A stretch of DNA of 64,000 nt from Cloeon dipterum (lineage: Eukaryota > Arthropoda > Insecta > Ephemeroptera > Baetidae), in the NCBI RefSeq assembly GCF_949628265.1, contig NC_088786.1, positions 19,675,681 to 19,739,680 on the forward strand. Reading direction: 5' to 3'. Below, in pieces: positions 33,518-46,437 of this stretch. The first letter of the stretch is position 1; each line of letters opens with the position of its first letter. The notes below the pieces were generated by a model that saw only the letters and a list, made by a program, of their open reading frames with translations, had not been told where the DNA came from and ran no database searches. The translations under genes and the position numbers were made by a program.

Positions 33518-36500
33518 ATGAATAATTTATTGATTGAATTGGCAATCAGGGTCGAGATCAGTCTCTGAAAAGTAAAATCACACGTTGTTGCCATCTGCCG
33601 GCAGCTCCAAACACTCACAATCAGGAAACTTTCGCTAAAGCCAAATTTTAGGGATATTCAGCCTGAAACATTAGTGCAAAGGATTGGCTGTTCTGTTACC
33701 CACAAAAAGTTCAGCAAAAATCTGAATTTTATGTGAATTGAATTTTTTTAAAATTTTCCCTGTAATGGAATTGGTAGCTAGTTAAGAAAGTTTGAAAATA
33801 TTTTCTCACATCCTTTATGAACTAATTTTAACTATCACAGCCCATGTCGATAATTGAGTGATTATATAGTGACTCTTTCGAAAAAAATGGCCATATTTTT
33901 AATTATAATCTATACCGTAAATATTTTCAAGAACAAAATCTTGCTACATAATTCGATATTGAATCATTTTCCTTTAATTATTTTACCCTCCGGAGATCCA
34001 TAAGTCAAAAACTCATTTGAGTCGAAAATATTTCTTAACACGTTGGATGGAACTCAAAAACGAAAACTTGGAATCCTAATAAGCCAGTTTCCTTGTAAGT
34101 TTCCCAATTTTTTGGAGCATTGATGGCCACCCGAGCACACCTTACCACCGCAACTTTTCGCCGCTGCATATATGCGATTTTTTCATTCTCAATTTGCGGT
34201 GGTTTCGGCGCATTTGCCTTTTAATATTTTAATGTGTGCGCACGCGGTTTCGAGCGCGTTCATGCGTGCTAAAAGACACAAGTGCTTTTTAATTTACGCT
34301 CTGGTATGCTTATATAATAATTATGCAAGGAGCGAGGGAAAAAAACTCGTGCACGACCCCGCGCCGGTATTTATTAACGCAAATTGGAATTGCTGCCTGG
34401 AGCGGCGCATGCAAATAAGCGCGAGCGCGCGTTTTTCAGCTTGAATGTGTTTTGCGAGAGGGCGGCGGTAAATAAAAAGCACAGCGCGCAATTTTGCATT
34501 GCTTGACGTGCTCTGCCGCTTTTTTGCTAAGTGAGTTGCATTTCACAGATTTAATGAGCGTTCACAAATTGTTCCCTGCACTTGCGAAACCCACTTTTTT
34601 ATCAAAAGCTTGAATGCCGGTGAATAGAGAAAAAATGTGAAACGCTGCTAGTGCTGCGTTATTTTTAGCGAATGAGATGGAAACGTGTCAGACGTGTATT
34701 GAAAATTCCACTACTTCTTGCAGAAAAGTTTTTATATTTGAAACTTTTGCAATTTTTCTGCTTCATTTGACGGAGTGCAGTTAATTTGAAATTCATGCCT
34801 CGATAAATCAGATTTATAAAATTATAAATGTCGTAAGTTAAATTGTGGCTTTCTGCCTAATAAGTCTTGATTGATTCATATTGGTTCAAAGCCGGGAACT
34901 AACACTAACAAACCATACAAATACATACATTTTATATGATTAATTCATTCGTGTTTTCTTTAGATTATTTCAAGTAAAAATTGAACCACTTGATATTTCT
35001 ATACGGGCATCATTTTTATTTCTTCATGTTGCAAGGTAAAAAAATTGAATTTTATGATTTTCACGTTTTGTTTCATTTTGACGTTCGCTTAGAAGTAAAC
35101 AGTTTATTAAAAAATAAATTTCAAATTGATTTTACAATGGCTTCTTCCATGGTGAACAACATGAAATTGAAGGCTAAAATTGGAAAAGAATAATGTCACA
35201 CGCTCTCATATTGTTCAGCAGCTGTTTCGCGTTTCGCCCCGCAGGCCTCGGATCAGTAGATCTTTATACCTCCAAACAACATTCATGCCACAGTATGTAT
35301 TAGCTGCAGAGAATTTTGAATCAGAGATAGTGGATAAACACTCACCTTTTTGTGATTGTATACAAACGAAAATCTACAAAATCTCGACAACCCCGCGACT
35401 CACATCTCCTTTGTGATAAAATCTCCCTCTTACAATTCAACTAGCCTAAAAATTCCTTCCTCTCTTTTATTTCAGCTTTGTGCTACTGTATAACAATACG
35501 AAAATCCATAAGAGAAAATATAAATTTTGTATACTTTCTTGAAGGCTGCTAGCCTCCGCCCAATCAAGATATTTTTTATCAAGCTTATAAAAAGGTGAAT
35601 TTCAGCTGGTTTTTCACTGGCAAATTCCGATTACTACCGAGTCTACCAACAAACATGCATAATTTAGGAAAAATTACTTGTAAAATTCGTTTCTTAACTT
35701 TACTCTCTTCTTTCTAGTTACAATATTGAATCGACAAATTTTAAAAACACGATTTACCACACAAAAAGAAAATATCGATTTAAATACGAACTTTTTAATA
35801 TCGAGATATTCCACTTGGTAAATAAGCAATTAAATGGCTAAAAAATTTAAAATCTTAAATAATTCTTGACTTTTCTAGAACATTTGAGTTTCTAAGAAAT
35901 TGAAATATAGAAAAGCCACTAGAAAAATATTTTGTTTGAATAAAAAGTAAAAATTTAAATAAAACTAGAAAATTTTCTGATTTTAAAAAGTAATTTTTTG
36001 CGGGCTTCAAAATCTAATTTATACGGTTCTTAGCAATTTAAGGGTGGTTTCAAACTTTTTAAAGTCTTAAAATGGCGGGATTCATGCTCATTTGGCATTC
36101 AAACGTTAATCAGACACATAGAAGCTGCTCGTCATCTTAAATTCCCAAACATCTTTACATAATCCAAAACTACTTTTAAGTTTTTAAACTTGTCAAGAAA
36201 GGTGTACATTAAAAGTTTATTTCTCATTTTGCCTTATATGTCAATTTCGGATCTGCTCCATTTATATTAGATACTCAGGAACGGTCAAATGTTTACTGTG
36301 TAAGAATAAATTTTGATCACATGAAATATTTCTAAATTTCAAAATGTTCTCTATAACATCCAATAATTGATTTCGAAAAGGAATGGTAGCAAACAAATGA
36401 AACACGTGGCAGTTAACAATATAACCTGAATTAATATATATTTTATCTTCTGCTCAATACATATTTATCTTCTCTTACAAGTCACTTTAAGTACGCACTA

Positions 36501-37147
36501 AGCAAGTGATGTAAAATAGAGAACACATAAGCATACACTAAAATGTTGTAATGTAAACGGTGTCTAGAGAAAAAATTGCACTATTAACTAAAATCGAATT
36601 GAGGCTCCCTCTGACACATCATCGTGGGGCATTCGCGTTGACTAGCTAAAATAATTACAGTTTACAGGAAGAATTTCGGAAGTTGGGCATGAGTTCGTTG
36701 ACTTTAACAAATCCAGTGAGACGAAATTTGTGGCGCGAGGAAAGAATTGAAATTGCTACACAAAAGTTGCGAGTGAGCAGGTATAGGATGTGTGTTCGTG
36801 AGGTTAAGAGTTTAGTGGCAGTTTTGGAATCATTCAAAATAACGTAAAAATCAACTTTAAAAAAGATTAAAAAGTGTGCAACAATATAACCGACCAATTT
36901 TAAAAAATAAAATCTCCAACTACAGATTAAAAGGTAAACGTAACAGTGTTTGATTTTCGAGATTTGAACATGTGGGAAAACAGTTCCTTAGAATTTAATT
37001 TTTCAATAGTTGGCTCTCTTTCTCTCTCTTTCATTTTCCTTCTTATGACACGTGACTATCACATATTAAAATATTATTATTAGTGTACTGACAGTGAGAT
37101 TGATTGATTATTGTGCTGCAATCCAAACACAATGCTGAGGGACAAAT
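33518..37147. other. Non-coding stretch downstream of Ppm1
   Basis: AT-rich. A GC-richer patch at 34.15-34.55 kb has overlapping short frames without motifs. The part nearest 37147 must include the Ppm1 3' UTR. A minus-strand AATAAA at 36216-36221 is one possible polyadenylation signal, about 0.9 kb from the stop. Confidence 0.4.
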
Positions 37148-40100
37148 TTACCAGGCGAGCTCGTCGACCGGTCTGACCGCCGGCCTCGCGCACTTGGCCA
37201 CCAGGTGCGAGAAGGACTCGCCGTGCAGGAAGCAGGCGAGCACCACAGTCATGTTGTCGCAGCCGAGGCCGCCCATGTGGCAGTCCGGCGCCAGACAACG
37301 GGTCATCAGCTCTTCGCAGATCACTTCCGGCTCCATCCCGGTCGAGAGGCGCAGCCGCACAAAGTCGCAAACCTCCTGCGAAATGATTAAACAGGATTAG
37401 AACAAGCTCGGAAATCAGAAATTCTGCGTTGCATAACATTAATGAAATTTTGGGGTTGTGCATTTATTAGGGAAAATTTTGTTGCTTTAAAGGCGAGTGA
37501 CTGAGTTTCACATGATTTCGAGACTCAGATTTATTTGTTCTCAACTGGATAATTTTAATCAGTCAATATTGAAAAAAAATATTGTTAATTGCATTAATAC
37601 AAAATATTTACAGGTGTGTTTATGGAAAACGTCGAATCCTTTTAAAAAAAGCAAAATGTACACTTAATATGTGTAGACAATATACGTATATTTAAAAAGA
37701 AACTCTTGGGATTTTAAATTTTAGTTAGAGGGGGTTATTTAACCTGATGAGAACCCAGTTTAGTAGTCGATTTCTTTTAAATCAGTAAAAAGCATTCTCA
37801 GGAGTGTCAAAGCAATGGGAGTTATTTGAGAAGTTCAGGGATCTAACACTGGCTGCCCAATGTCAGAGATGGCAAAAGGTGGTTAGCTAAATGACTCAAA
37901 ATGCTCAAATAGCTCAATGGGCTGGGACTGCTGGGAGGCGCACTTGTGCCGACTCGCCACTTGCTGGTTTCGGCACCTTTCCAGCGGCTTTAGGGACAAA
38001 TGTCTGGCGTTTCAATCAAAGACCTCGGTGCGGGGAGGCGAAAAGATGGCCACATTGGGCCCCATGTTATCCGCTCGGCGGTGTTATTGGGACTTGGGAC
38101 CTGGTGAGCTCATAGCCCACGGAAAGTGCAGAGCAAAAATACTACATATGCCGGTCACCCATTCTGCATGTAAATCCACAGATTAGAGCCGTATTGTGTT
38201 TAATTTTATCTACTAATTTAACACCTTGGCTGATGCAATACTAATCAGAATAATTGAACACAACAATAAATAACATCAAAATTGAATAATAGAGCAACAT
38301 ATCAGGGATTTTACTTAACGTTATCAATATTTCTTAACACCTTGACAAACACTTTTTTAAATTTCACATAAGATGCAATTTTACATTCAACCCGTGAATG
38401 AATTTTGAAAAACATAATTTAACTATAATTTCTCATACTTCTATATGTTTTTGGTCAATTCCTTTCATTTTTAAGAACGAAAAAATCGATTATATTTTTA
38501 TTTTCAACATGATCGACAAGTGATTTTCGTAATTATCGTCCACATATTAATTTGAAGTTAGATAAATTCATATAATCAATTTCTTGCATTTTGTGGCAGA
38601 AATTTGCCTGTAAAAACCAGTGACTAAGCATAGGTGAGTGACATGGAATTTAGGTCACTATTGAACAATGTTTTCTCTTTTCGAGTCACGCGGATATCAG
38701 CTGCTTTGTTAAGTGCAGCAGAACAAAGACCTTTATCCTTTTCTGTTTTATTTCTGCCTCTTCACGTTTCTGGATTTTTTTAACGCCCAGAAATAAAATA
38801 CTCATTATTAATTCATGGCACTCAAATTTGTAATAATTTCAACAGACAAATTTTGAAGCTCTTCAGAGTTCCGTTGAATCTTTTAATATGTTTAAAGTTT
38901 GAATTAGAGAATTGGAAATCAATTAAGCAAAAATTTGGGAGATGCATGAGTTTTTTAATAGCTTCTAGATGAAGTGTGTGGAATCGATTTTGTTTGAAAT
39001 TTTACGATATTGATCATTATCTTACTTAAAAATTCTTTAAAATTCAAACTATTTGGATTGTTGCCTCACTTATTGTTTACTGGTGAACGACTTGTATATT
39101 ACATTTAAAAATTTCTTCATAAGTAAAAATGAATTAGCTTTTTGGAAACATAAATATGTAACACCCATAAAGACTTCGGTTTTAATTCAGACCTTAAACC
39201 AAGACTAGTAAGTAACTTGTAACGTAAGTGCAAAAGTAATTTGTAAAAGCACAAATTTCAAACTGCGAGCAGTTGTTTACGACTGTCTTGCTTGCGTATT
39301 TCTCGTGCAACCTTGATAAAAGTTTGTCGCCAGAAGAATTGACGTTGCGTGATTAACAACAACGTAATAAAGTATCAGCTTACGCTTAAGTCTTTATTCT
39401 AGCTCCTAGCTGCGTAAAAATAAAACCACTCACAATGTGAGTGCAACCAATTCAAGAATTGAATATGTGGAAATCAAATTATCCCTTCCATTTTAAATGA
39501 GTTTCGTAATAATTATTTTCAAAATTCTTCTAATTATTACAAATGTTAAAAATAATTTCATTCCAACTAGTTTTATTTCCCTTTTTTTGAAAAATATATT
39601 TTCAGTTAAGTATTTAATCCTTTAATTTCTTTGAGGGTATCATTCAAATCGAAAAGTATCCCTTGCGTTAAGTATCACAGAAATATAGGATTTGATTAGA
39701 AATTCAAAGTTTAAAATCAGTCAATTCGTCTCGTTAGAGATAATGCATACCAAATTATATCATGATAGGAGCACATTGCACCTTTTTAAAAATGTAACGC
39801 TGGAACCCCCACAAGACGCCATACTAATGTTTGGCTTTGCAACTCTGAAATGATGCTAGAGCTAAAAATTTTATTGGTCATTTTCTTCTAATTTCAGGTT
39901 AGTCTTCACGTTTGAGGAAAAAATTTGCATGTTGGAGCGGAACAAACCCAGGGTTTTCTTGTTAGCACTATCGGCTATTGATATCACCATTCTTGTAAAG
40001 CAATACTTACAGATCGACCCATGACGTCCCAAATTCCATCACAGGCAAGCAGTACAAACTCCCATTCCGGAGTAACTGTTCTCACCTCCACATCCGGCAG

Positions 40101-42678
40101 AGCTGCAATAAAAAAAAATCGATCAGAATTGAAAATTCCCACTTTCCCTTCCAAGCAAATAAGAAAATATCGAACCACACCTGTAACGACCTGCTCCTCG
40201 GCCGATTTAGACTCGTTGCGCTTGAAGACAAAATCGCCAAGCGCCCTGGAGAGGGCCAGGTTGCCATTGACCCTGTTGGACTCAACCCAGCCGCCGGCGG
40301 CGCGTATCCTCCGTTTCTCTGATGGGTAGCTGGGCTTGTGGTCGTTGGACAGGCTCTCCTCCCTGCCCGCCACGCACGCGATCGCCCTCGAGTCGCCGAC
40401 GTTGGCCTACCGCAAACATTATTTCATGCCCGACCGACTGAGAATAGAGTCTTACACAATACAGTGTGTCGTTTTTTATGAGAACCACGATCGCTGTCGA
40501 GCCGGCCATCTCATCTCGCAGACTCTCTTCTGCCAACATTGCTTGGTCCAACGCCAGAAAGCCCTGATGGCGAAATGATTTAATTTAAATTGCGATGACA
40601 AACCGCAGACTAATTACGGTAATTGCTTTATATGACAATGACTAACCGAAAATTTATTTTCTTAATTTTAGGGGGATAATTAACTTAATTTAATTAGGAA
40701 AATCAACATGGCATCACGGCATTTTCTGGTATGTATTGTTTCATTTGGGGAGGTAAATAATTTATTTGGGAGTAATTTCTAAAACCCTGTACAGACTAAT
40801 GATTGCTTTTATGGATTAGATTAAACCAGGGGGGCTTCCTTGTTAAAAAATAACCGCTGACTAAAAATTTAAATTAAAAACAATCTTAGGGTTTGAGGTA
40901 AAGCTTAATATTAATATTGGGGAAGTACCAGGGTGCTCAGGAACAACCCTGATGTATCCATAATCTTGTCCCTGTGAACCCGAAAGGTACTCTGATTGTG
41001 AGCCAAATTGCACATATTATTCTAAAAGCGCATGACTTGGTGCTCAAATTTTGCAGATCAAACTAATTCCGTACGGCGTCATTAAAGTCGCTACTATATC
41101 GATATTTCGAGGACTACCCTGACGCTAGGGTTCAATTTCTTGCCTGCTCTGATGGTATTTTCTGACCTCAGGAGTGACCCAAGGCATGTTCCAAGGGTAA
41201 AATCCAACCGATTGTGCAATTATGATGCTGTTCACCTGATCTTAAAATACCCTGATTCAACCTATGACCTTCCGCATCTCGAAAATACAGATTTCTCCAG
41301 CCCACAATATTTCTAGGAATGCTATACAAACTTCATACATTGTGTACCATATTTAAAAAAACCCAAAAGGTCTTTCTGTAGAAAATCAAATTTTAAAAAT
41401 AAAAAATATCAAAAAAATTCATCAAGTAGCTTTTTTATAAAATTGGTAGGGCCATCCAATTAAGCATTATTTGGTGCCAAGTTTGTGAGATATTCATGAT
41501 TTTTTTCACTCCAGCGTGCCCGTTATTCCAGATTTCACCCTGCTTTTCTAATTAAGTTTTTGTTTCGTACTATAGGCATAAAATGCGAGACTGAAACCTT
41601 TTATTTTTGGGTCAGACTAATGCAAATTGTGGTCAGTCTGATAAGTTTTTCTGCGCCAATATCTATTTTATTATAATATAATGAAAAATTATCCACCTTA
41701 AAAAATTAGACATGAAATGATTTATTTTTTATTTTTCGAATTTATTGAAAGTGCACGAAATAAAATGAATTAAAAAAATAAGATACACATTCACGCTGTC
41801 AGGACCCTTCAGGAACTCTCTGGTACATTTTATCAAGTTTGACAAAAAGCGATTCGTATTTTTTAGATAAAAAAAACTCCCCATTAGCAGGAAGGGTTTA
41901 AATCATCAATGCAAAGCTCCACTCTTTACATAAAACTCATTATCTTGAACCGTAAAAGTATGGCAAACAAAAAACCGCTATCGCACTCACAAAAGTGAGC
42001 TTGAAAAAGTGGTAGATTTTGTAAATATAAAATCATTTGATTTAAAAAAAAAGCCCTTTGTTTTATAGCCTTTACAAAAATAAATTTACTTCCAGGATTT
42101 TCTCTAAGCTGAAGAGCTAAAAGAAAAGATGGAGAAAAGGGAGAACGAGTTTTTCCCCTTGGACCAAAATTTCTGTTTTGTGTGTTGTATTTTAAACTGG
42201 TTAAGTGCAGCTGATGAGGCCTGTGGGGCCAAAACATCTGGCTGTACAGTAAAAATGACATTTATTATTTTGGTTTCAAAACATAGATAGTAAAAAACGT
42301 TCAAAATGATTTAATAAATGAGTCGATTAGCAAACCTTTCTCAAAGCCTCTTCGATGTTTCCCGTTTCATATTCCGGCTGTTTAATGATGAACTTGTGAA
42401 GATTTGCGCCGGCATACTGAGCAACTTTAGCACCTGGTCAGTCAAACGTAAAATTAGGACTTGAAGTAGAAAATTCAGGAGGCCACTTCACCTCCGTGTC
42501 CATCGTAGACCGCGAGGAAGGCGGTGCCAGGGTCGTCAGGGAGCGAGAGAATGTGGCAATGCGAGTCTTCCATGTTAATCCTCCACCCCTGCATGCTGCT
42601 GGAACCGACCTTAAGGTGCTCATTTTGGCAGCACGCCGACTCTTTATCGGTCACAGGTTCCGATAACGTCTGACCCAT
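37148..42678 (-). CDS. Ppm1: PP2C-family Ser/Thr protein phosphatase, Ppm1 type, 6 coding exons
   Basis: Metal-dependent (Mn/Mg) Ser/Thr phosphatase. Coding exons on the minus strand: 42492-42678, 42336-42433, 40456-40563, 40181-40406, 40011-40102 and 37148-37375. All introns are GT-AG and phases are consistent, giving 312 aa. Motifs in order: MGQTLSEP (Gly-2 suits N-myristoylation; the start matches insect Ppm1/CG12169), SSMQGWR and MED at about 28-38, the PP2C signature VYDGHGG 57-63, GSTAIV about 116-121, NVGDSRA 133-139, DHKP 153-156, NLALSRALGD about 180-189, LLACDGIWDV 224-233 and GCDNMTV 275-281, so the metal-binding Asp residues are kept. ATG lies 1 nt after a 3' splice site (CTCGCAG), so the 5' UTR is split. 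The C-terminus is shorter than in the fly protein. The last intron (2.6 kb) holds a SINE. The gene is head-to-head with bin3. Confidence 0.93.
37790..38142 (+). mobile_element. SINE, 5'-truncated tRNA-like head, tail type B, in Ppm1 intron
   Basis: Starts AAGCATTCTCAGGAGTGTC, within the tRNA-like head (the A-box part is lost), then GTTCAGGGATCTAACACTGG and GGCAAAAGGTGGTTAG. The body has CACTTGCTGG and GCACCTTTCCAGCGGCTTT. The 3' end has GGTGTTATTGGGACTTGGGA, then GCCCACGGAAAGTGCAGAGC. It matches the 16.4 kb copy at the 3' end and the 11.2 kb copy in the head. It lies in the last Ppm1 intron, antisense to that gene. Confidence 0.72.
38143..40010. other. Rest of the last Ppm1 intron
   Basis: AT-rich intronic DNA. 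No nested gene or repeat was recognised apart from the SINE to its left. Confidence 0.4.
40564..42335. other. Ppm1 second intron, no further gene seen
   Basis: 1,772 bp between coding exons 2 and 3, AT-rich. The middle (about 40.9-41.3 kb) has several CCCTG-containing pieces (AGGGTGCTCAGGAACAACCC and similar) that might be an old repeat, but I could not match them elsewhere in the window. Confidence 0.4.
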
Positions 42679-43549
42679 TCTGCGAGCAACAACAAGCAAG
42701 ACTGATGTTAATTAACTGGCGAAAGCCGTGCGTGGGGCGCGGGAGGTAAATTATTACGTGTCTGGAAATAATGCACACACGACGAGCGTGCTGGCGTGGA
42801 ACGTGGAAATAGAGAAGAGGTTATAAATACACGTCCTGGACGTTCCAGGTGGATTAGCATAAATAAATAATGCATCAGCCTAACAGGTTGGACTGTCGCA
42901 TGATCGAGATAAAAAGCAGCGGCGTCTTCGCCACGTCTGCTTGACAATTAAGAAGTAAGAGAATGACGATGCAAGTGGGCAGCGGGGTTCGTTGCGGGTG
43001 GTGGCGAAATTGCTTGTCACGGCCGCGGAATGCACGAAAAACACAAAAATCGAACCCGAACGGCTCGCATGCAAAAACGGCGAGATCAATGCGGCTCCGA
43101 ATCAATAACCGTTTGGACGTACATTTTTACCTGGATCCCGCGAGAAAAATCAACACCGAAGAAGTCACTCGTTCGTCATTCGAGCTGCCACACCGGAACG
43201 CGGCCGAAAGTCAATTAGCGCCGCATTAACATTGATTAATTAATCAATCCGCGGGTCGCGCTCACAGCTGAATAAAGAGGCGTAGTAAAGCAAAACATTC
43301 GGGCTGTGCGAATGCAGTGCAGAGTTGGAAGACCTCCTTGTGTGGTGCCTGTGGTGGGTGGAGTTGAAGCATGCGCATTGCGATTTTGGGCTAAAAGCAG
43401 CAGTAGCAGCGACTTCTATTTTAACGCCACATCCCTGTTAGCGGTGAGAGGCTGAAGTGTCAACACTTCTTGTTCTACACGGCACGTTGTTGGTGAAATA
43501 AGTTGTGCAACCATACCGCAAGAGGCGCTGCTTTACTCTCACAAAATCA
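42679..43549. promoter_or_regulatory. Head-to-head intergenic region between Ppm1 and bin3
   Basis: About 0.9 kb separates the Ppm1 start codon from the proposed bin3 TATA box. It should contain the Ppm1 5' UTR exon and promoter; no clear TATA box was seen on the minus strand, so the exact start is unknown. Composition is mixed, and overlapping short frames on both strands have no motifs. Confidence 0.4.
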
Positions 43550-43587
43550 TATATAAAAGTAACCAGCGTTCTTCATATGCCCAGTTG
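43550..43587 (+). promoter_or_regulatory. TATA box plus initiator, proposed bin3 core promoter
   Basis: TATATAAAAG at 43550-43559 is followed 33 nt from its first base by CCAGTTGT (A at 43583), close to the arthropod initiator TCAGTY. Downstream is an A/C-rich stretch with no ATG for over 220 nt, ending in a splice-donor-like TTTTAG/GTAATT (43806/43807). That is what a TATA-type promoter with a non-coding first exon looks like. Assignment to bin3 is inference. Confidence 0.5.
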
Positions 43588-43806
43588 TTACCCCACCTAG
43601 CGACATAAAACAGAAACAACATCAGACAGCAAAACGAACCACGACCACAGCGCACTCCACTCACGCACTGCAGCGACAGCGGAGAACAGGAAAAACGCTC
43701 CGCTCCCTACTTAAGGGATCGTGCGACCGAACTCACTCACTCTGGTGAATAAGGAATCTCTAGCTACTCTCGGCTGCATCGTGTCAACGAGATCACTACT
43801 TTTTAG
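43583..43806 (+). other. Proposed non-coding first exon of bin3 (5' UTR)
   Basis: 224 nt with no ATG, from the initiator to a donor site at 43807-43808. The first bin3 coding exon has an acceptor at 48025 (GATGTTGCAG), six nt before its ATG, so an upstream leader exon is required. This is the only good candidate seen on the plus strand nearby. It would imply a 4.2-kb first intron. Confidence 0.45.
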
Positions 43807-43883
43807 GTAATTTCAGCTCAAGAAAGCTTCCCGGAAGGCGGAAGAGTGGACTGTTATATGGTAAGAAACTCCCTCAATGATTT

Positions 43884-43965
43884 TACGTCGGTCCAAACTC
43901 GATAACATTAACTTGAACCGAAATATCAGGAATTTACAGCCCCATATTTGAGTTGGTCCGACGTA
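43884..43965. repeat. Short inverted repeat
   Basis: TACGTCGGTCCAAACTC (43884-43900) pairs with GAGTTGGTCCGACGTA (43950-43965) with one mismatch and one bulge. The 49-nt loop is longer than usual for a miRNA precursor. It lies just inside the proposed first intron of bin3. Confidence 0.4.
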
Positions 43966-46437
43966 GTCGTCCATATTGAATTTCTCCATTCTGAGTTGTG
44001 GGTTCCCGGGATTAACATGGGGCGTTATGCGCTTACACTGTGGTGCATGTAGAGCTCCTGGCATTCGGACTGCAATTTATATCGTGTCAGTGTGCACGTA
44101 TGACTCGTTTTCGCACTCAATTTTGTAATGACACTCGTTGTTTAAACACTAAATCGGTAGCTGACAAGCTTATGGTGCGCCTCATTCCTTTTTAATAAGC
44201 GACAGTCGATTTTTTATAGTATAAAACGAATTATTTTATACCGTGCCTTGGAGAGTTGATTATTAAAAAAATTAAAATTTATGCAAGCTTGAATTATTGC
44301 CTCGTTCTGAATCATTGACACTATTATAAATTGAATCATATGTATTGTAACTTTCACATCAAAACATGGCATTGTTTAATTTTTAGGGTTTGTATTAATC
44401 ATATATCCACTTAAAGTTTTAGCACACGTGCTCATAATTATATTGTCTCATTATTTTTTGCCTGATGGCATTGGTGGGGGAACTGAGCATTGAATAATAG
44501 CTCTTCACGAGCGATGCGAATTATTGCGAAATTTCGCAAAGTGCACCTGCTCACGGCAAGGGTATTCCTGACTTCATCTTCACACTTTTACTTCTGCTGC
44601 ATCATTGGCGCAATAAGATATTACAAAGCTAAAATTAATTCCGTGTCTTATTTTAATTGATTGCCGGGTTGTTCTCGACCGCCACGTCTTCTGATTGAAC
44701 AATATTGTTCCCTCTTAATCATAAAATCATTATTTATTTATTTATTTATACGTACTAACACTGACGCGCATATAGTAAAAGTGGTTAAAACTATTGTTTC
44801 TTCTTTTATTAATTTGAAAAACGAATTCTACTTAAAGTGCAACAGTCGATTGTTCCATTATTATGTTTTTGCCTCGCGCTCGCGCCCCCACACCCTGCAC
44901 GGTGGCTTTGGCGCCTTTTTTTGGGTGCTTGCTTGATGCCTTGTAGATTGCCTATGAGCATGCAAGGAGAGGGGGAAGAAGATAGGAGACTTACCACAGG
45001 GGCTGCAATACCTCCTACAGGAGTATCAAACACTGAAGCTAGTATTACATTCTACTAATGAAAAAAATAAATTACAAATTTTCCATTTTCCTTCAATTCA
45101 TGCATAATTTTTTTTATTGAAAATAGTAAGTTAAATAGGGTCGGAATGGAATCGCGAAACATAATCAAATTTCTCCAGAGTGAAATTGGCGTTGATTTTT
45201 TCTTAAGTAAATTTTTGACGATGGTAACAGGGTTGCAAAAAACGCATTTTTAAATGCAGTGAAGTGTTAAAAACCATTTTTTCCATTTATACCTATTTCT
45301 TGCAGGCAATGTTTGTATCCCAGTTTTAAATAATAAATATTCTAATTATAAGCTTATGACTTCGACTTGAAAATTTTTGGAGATAAATTTTTGAAGAATG
45401 AGGCAATTTAAAAGAAAAAATCTGCACAGTAGAGGATATTTTGACCACTACCACAACCGCAAATTTTAGACTTCCACAAGGGAAAACAGGAAAAATTGAG
45501 TAGTAAAACCAGAGGTGAAAAAACGAATGATAAGCAAATTAATGCTACCCTGGATGGGAACCCCCATTTTCATTTAGCTTATTTTCCAGGTGAGCGACAC
45601 TTGTAATAATTTCAGCTTCATTTCTCGTCATTATCATTTATCAGGGTGCTGCATCGTAACATAACTCGCATTTATTTATGCATAAAATTTAAATATTTGG
45701 TAAATATACGCTTGCAATTTAAGAAAAAAAATCATGGGGGTAATGGAGGAACATTGCGCGACCGGTCACAACATAATGCAAATCTAGCCGCAACGTTTAG
45801 ATAAAAAAAATTGCGTTTGCACACGCAACAAAGAAGACGTTGACCGCCGAATAGAGCAAACTAGCATGATTGCGAATGGAAACAATATCGGAGTTTGGCA
45901 GATATTGAAACAAATTATTGAACCTTCCTGGGCTGGGAGCGCCTTTCTATTTCACTGTGCGTGATCGATAGGCGGGCATGGAAGCGGAAAAGTGGAATGA
46001 AACACAAAACATTTTCCGTCTGTCGCCGACAGTATTTTTACTTCCCAGCGCGCTTGAATCGCACTGAAACAACGCAATTTCCGTTCAAGATAAATATGCT
46101 ATACCTGTTTCAATTCATTATTCAAGTGGAGTTGCTCAGGCTTGGCTTGAGCGTCACTTCTTTTAATTTATTCATAAACTGAACTTTTAAATGCTGTCTG
46201 GCACTGGCAATAAGATTATCGTGCCAGTCAATATATATTTTTTAAATTTAAAAATTGATTTATCAGGATAGCAATTTGAAATTAGTCTGAAATTTTTACT
46301 GAAATTTGTTCAACCTTTTAGTATCATTTGATGAAATCAGAACCGATAACCAATTAAATTTCAGATTATCTCTAAAAATTCAACGGTTACTTATTATTTT
46401 TCGTTTGATTTCTATTCCCCTCGTTGATATTTGATGA
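43966..46437. other. Proposed bin3 first intron, left part
   Basis: AT-rich with a mixed patch near 44.85-45.0 kb. No coding exon recognised; open frames are short and lack motifs. Confidence 0.35.

Noticed and set aside
43813..44064. 83-codon minus-strand frame beginning with ATG
   Set aside because: Crosses an inverted repeat and the proposed bin3 donor region. No family resemblance; probably chance.
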